NCBI RefSeq assembly: GCF_900105415.1
Contig: NZ_FNSM01000001.1
Span: forward strand, 1,364,001-1,428,000
From: Streptomyces sp. TLI_105
GTDB taxonomy: Bacteria > Actinomycetota > Actinomycetes > Streptomycetales > Streptomycetaceae
Reading direction: 5' to 3'
Length of the DNA: 64,000 nt
Below are positions 61,825-64,000 of the stretch, in pieces. Position numbers and translations under genes: made by a program. Each line of letters begins with the position of its first letter. Position 1 is the first letter of the stretch. The notes under the pieces are model-generated. The model was not told the DNA's origin. It made no database searches and was given only the letters and a program-made list of their open reading frames with translations.

Positions 61825-62151
61825 CGCTCATCCAGCAGCCGGTCGTAGATCCTCCTCGCCGTGGGGAACTGCTCCCGCGCTGCGGTCAGATCGGCCGTGC
61901 GGATGCCGTCGATCGCCGGCCTGAAGGGGCCGGCCGCGCTTCCCGTGGCCGCGTCTTCGTCCGCGGTTCCGGCAGCTCCGCCACCAGTGCCCTCTGCGCG
62001 GTCTCGTAGCCGACGCCGTACTCCGTATGACCGCACGCAGCGGCAGGCCGGCCTTCGCGTCACGGCGGATCGCCGCGCACAGATCGACCTCGGGCTTCGG
62101 CAGCACCCCGGCGCCCTCGTCGTGCAGAGCGCAACCATGGGCCCGAAGCAA
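61825..62151 (-). pseudogene. Transposase/integrase remnant with frameshifts
   Basis: Minus-strand fragments in three frames join into one protein: LLRAHGCALHDEGAG, then AAIRRDAKAGLPLRAVIR; shift; YGVGYETAQRALVAELPEPR; shift; AIDGIRTADLTAAREQF, PTARRIYDRLLDE. The order, an HTH-type segment followed by TADLTAxREQxxTARRI, is typical of transposases of several Streptomyces insertion sequences with an rve integrase core. The DDE catalytic part is missing and no terminal inverted repeats are seen. Confidence 0.6.
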
Positions 62152-62210
62152 GGACTCAGGTGTTTCCAGAACCCGGAACTCACCTACACGGCCAGCCGTG
62201 GTGCGGCCGG

Positions 62211-63272
62211 CTAATCGCCTCCGCCGTCCCCGCCCCCACCGTCTCCTCCGCCATCGCCCCCGCCGGAGTCGCCCGAGTCGCCGCCGTCCGAGCCCCAGCC
62301 GTCCCCGCCTCCGGGCTCGTTGTCGTCGCCGCCGCTGCCCAGGTTGCTGAACCAGGAGCGGTCCCAGTCCCCGTCAGTGACCACCGGCTCACCGCCGTCG
62401 GTTTGGCGCCGCTGCGACCGGAACCGCGCCAGGCCCGTCGTGTCCCCGAGGCCGAAGGCGACGGCGAAGACCTGGGCCATGACCGCGTCCAGCGGATCCG
62501 GGCTCTCGTAGCGCACGGGGGCGAGCGGCAGCAGGATCGAACCCGGCTCGACCGCGGGCCGGCGCGGTGGCCGCGTCAGCAGGGCGACGCGCTGTTCGTC
62601 ACGCAGCAACCACGAACTCGTCGCGGTGGATCGCCGCAGCAGCCATCGCCGCCCCGACAGGTCCACTTCCACGGAACTCTTCGACTTGCGCAGCTTCTTC
62701 GTCAGCCTGAGGTGGGCGGTGACGTCGCCGATGGTCAGACACAGCCCCTTGGCCGGGTCGCCGGAGTCGCCGTGGAAGCCGTGCGGCGCCCGGATCCGCA
62801 CGACCGGAGCCTGCGGCCCCCAGACGTCCACACGCACCAGGCGCCGGTCCACGGCAGCGGCGATCGGCCCCGCGGGACCCGCCGCGTACCGCCGTGCGAT
62901 CCACAGCGGGACGCCTTCGGTCCAGGCTCGGACGGCCAGAGCGTGCACACCCTCCGGCCCGCCGCTCAGCCGCACGGCCAACTCGCCCAGCTCCCGGGCG
63001 AAGTCAGCGGCCTGCCGCACTCTCACCGGCGTGCTGGTGCCGGTGACGCGGGTCACCGGTACGACCCCGGCGCCCTGGGCCAGCCGCTCCAGCGGGCGCT
63101 CGGCCCCTCCGCCACCGAGCCAGTTCCCGCGCTGATAGACCTCCGCCATGGCCCCCAGGTTCAGCTCGCTCAGTGGCGTGATCCTGCCGCCCCTGCGCAG
63201 CTGTTCCTCGGTCAGCTCGACCGTCCGCGCCAGCGGATTCCACGACCGCTCGCCATAGAGCACCTGGCTCAC
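62211..63272 (-). CDS. Unknown protein partner of TerD with Gly/Asp-rich tail
   Basis: A protein of about 353 aa that I cannot place in a named family. The first 300 residues look globular and basic in the middle (TKKLRKSKSSVEVDLSGRRW, LRRSTATSSWLLRDEQRVAL). The last 45 residues are a low-complexity Gly/Asp/Ser tail (GGDSGDSGGGDGGGDGGGG). Repeated GD units could bind calcium, which would fit the calcium-binding TerD encoded 17 nt upstream, but this is speculation. GTG 63272 or GTG 63275 starts it. It is co-transcribed with terD. Confidence 0.7.
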   Translation of the reverse strand: MSQVLYGERSWNPLARTVELTEEQLRRGGRITPLSELNLGAMAEVYQRGNWLGGGGAERPLERLAQGAGVVPVTRVTGTSTPVRVRQAADFARELGELAVRLSGGPEGVHALAVRAWTEGVPLWIARRYAAGPAGPIAAAVDRRLVRVDVWGPQAPVVRIRAPHGFHGDSGDPAKGLCLTIGDVTAHLRLTKKLRKSKSSVEVDLSGRRWLLRRSTATSSWLLRDEQRVALLTRPPRRPAVEPGSILLPLAPVRYESPDPLDAVMAQVFAVAFGLGDTTGLARFRSQRRQTDGGEPVVTDGDWDRSWFSNLGSGGDDNEPGGGDGWGSDGGDSGDSGGGDGGGDGGGGDGGGD

Positions 63273-63289
63273 CACAACCCCCGTACCTC

Positions 63290-63874
63290 TTACTTGCTGA
63301 CCGCGAAACGCATCAGGGCGTGCTCGTCCCCTTGCTTGATCTTCCCCGTCACATTGATCACTTCGAGCTTCCACGCGTCACCGACGCGCATCGCCTTGGC
63401 CACCGCGCAGCCGTTGTCCTGGGTCAGCAGACTGGGCCAGATGTCGGCGACCTGCTGGGAGCTGCCCCCGGTCGCGTCGTAGACCTTGAAGCTGATGTTG
63501 CGCGCCTTCTGGAAGGAGCTTCCCTTCTTGTACGCGGCGGCGACGAAGACGATCGACGTGATGTTGGGCGGAACGCGGGCGAACTCGACGGTGACCGTCT
63601 CGTCGTCACCGTCACCGTGCCCGGTCTGGTTGTCGCCGCTGTGGACCAGCGAGCCGTTGCCCATGGGGTCGAGCGAGTCGAGCCCCGCGAGGCGCACCGG
63701 GTCGCCGCCCTGCATCGCGACGGCGATCAGGTCGAGGTCGGTGCCGGTCTTGCGGCGCAGCTTGCCCAGCACTCCGCCGGAACTGCCGGCGGTGGGGTCC
63801 CAGGAGGCCCCTATGGACAGGTGGGTCACTCCGTCCAGGTCTGCCGGGCCGTCTTCCTTGGTCAGCGTGATCAT
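63290..63874 (-). CDS. terD: TerD-family calcium-binding stress protein
   Basis: A single TerD domain of 194 aa: THLSIGASWDP, TGTDLDLIAVAMQGGDPVRL, HSGDNQTGHGDGDDETVTV (the acidic calcium-binding loop), PPNITSIVFVAAAYKKGSSF and WKLEVINVTGKI. TerD proteins act in tellurite and envelope stress and affect Streptomyces development. A TTGTAGAA-N2-TTCTACAA palindrome lies 16 nt upstream. The downstream unknown gene follows 17 bp after the stop. Confidence 0.92.
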   Translation of the reverse strand: MITLTKEDGPADLDGVTHLSIGASWDPTAGSSGGVLGKLRRKTGTDLDLIAVAMQGGDPVRLAGLDSLDPMGNGSLVHSGDNQTGHGDGDDETVTVEFARVPPNITSIVFVAAAYKKGSSFQKARNISFKVYDATGGSSQQVADIWPSLLTQDNGCAVAKAMRVGDAWKLEVINVTGKIKQGDEHALMRFAVSK

Positions 63875-63889
63875 GGGCGCGTCATCCTT

Positions 63890-63907
63890 TGTAGAAGGTT
63901 CTACAAC
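63890..63907. promoter_or_regulatory. Operator-like palindrome before terD
   Basis: TTGTAGAA-GG-TTCTACAA: perfect 8-bp arms with 2-nt spacer, 16 nt upstream of the terD ATG. It uses the same GTAGAA/TTCTAC half-sites as the site before the terB-like gene at 51426, but in inverted order. Confidence 0.7.
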
Positions 63908-64000
63908 ACCCAGAGTGTGCCGGGCCCCCTGGCGGTTCCCCCGAGTCGGGTGGGTCCCAAAATCCCTGGACGGGTCATTCCGATGTGATCACGGTCGTAG

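Overview
The window is about 72% G+C with dense coding on both strands, frequent GTG starts, a tRNA-Leu lacking an encoded CCA, an SCO0607-type lipoprotein, Spo0M, SpoIIE-type phosphatase and STAS proteins. All of this points to a Streptomyces (or close relative) chromosome. The content is a mix of conserved genes and accessory or stress genes, with many decayed gene fragments right of about 44 kb, as expected away from the core of a linear Streptomyces chromosome.

Layout. 0-7 kb: N-terminus of a Clp ATPase, a YhgE/Pip-like membrane protein, recQ, an ABC exporter, a lipoprotein and tRNA-Leu(GAG). 7-9.5 kb: a coupled MpaB/rubber-oxygenase, polyprenyl synthase and small-protein cluster. 9.9-15.5 kb: a STAS protein, an alcohol dehydrogenase, a secreted protease, a lipoprotein, and a PadR regulator with an acyl-CoA dehydrogenase. 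15.6-17.9 kb: the most striking gene, a three-domain macrodomain-uracil-DNA-glycosylase-ADP-ribosyltransferase fusion, preceded by a near-perfect PafBC/RecA-NDp DNA-damage promoter. recQ carries a similar promoter. 18-21 kb: pntAB transhydrogenase. 21.3-26.8 kb: an overlapping operon of thiolase, SDR, HAD, MaoC, APH-type kinase and acyl-CoA dehydrogenase, i.e. the parts of animal ACAD10/11 as separate genes, with a probable frameshift in the kinase. 27-36.7 kb: TetR regulators with visible operators, a SpoIIE-type phosphatase, two alpha/beta hydrolases, an AraC-type regulator, a DUF998 protein and a baeRF/Vms1-like protein.

37-44 kb: a KmtR-like ArsR regulator with a His-tailed MFS exporter, then a NarL-type two-component system divergent from a MacB-like ABC transporter. 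44.4-49 kb: an operon of a CASTOR/POLLUX-like channel, a small membrane protein and two CNNM/CorC proteins. 49.4-52.8 kb: a BlaI-type repressor with an M56 protease, a TerB-like protein and Spo0M. Three matching inverted repeats (TCTAC-N6-GTAGA) sit before the repressor/channel pair, terB and spo0M, suggesting one local regulon. 54-60.6 kb: an NmtR-type nickel/cobalt sensor divergent from a P1B-4 metal ATPase with a thioredoxin-like ferredoxin, plus a YcnI copper-type protein and two paralogous membrane proteins. 61-64 kb: a secreted ricin-type lectin, a transposase remnant and terD with an unknown partner gene.

Remnants found: an FAD monooxygenase, a carboxylesterase, GlsB/YeaQ, an ArsR regulator, a P-loop ATPase, an MFS transporter, a DUF305 protein and a transposase. 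No rRNA, CRISPR array, intact insertion sequence or prophage was seen.
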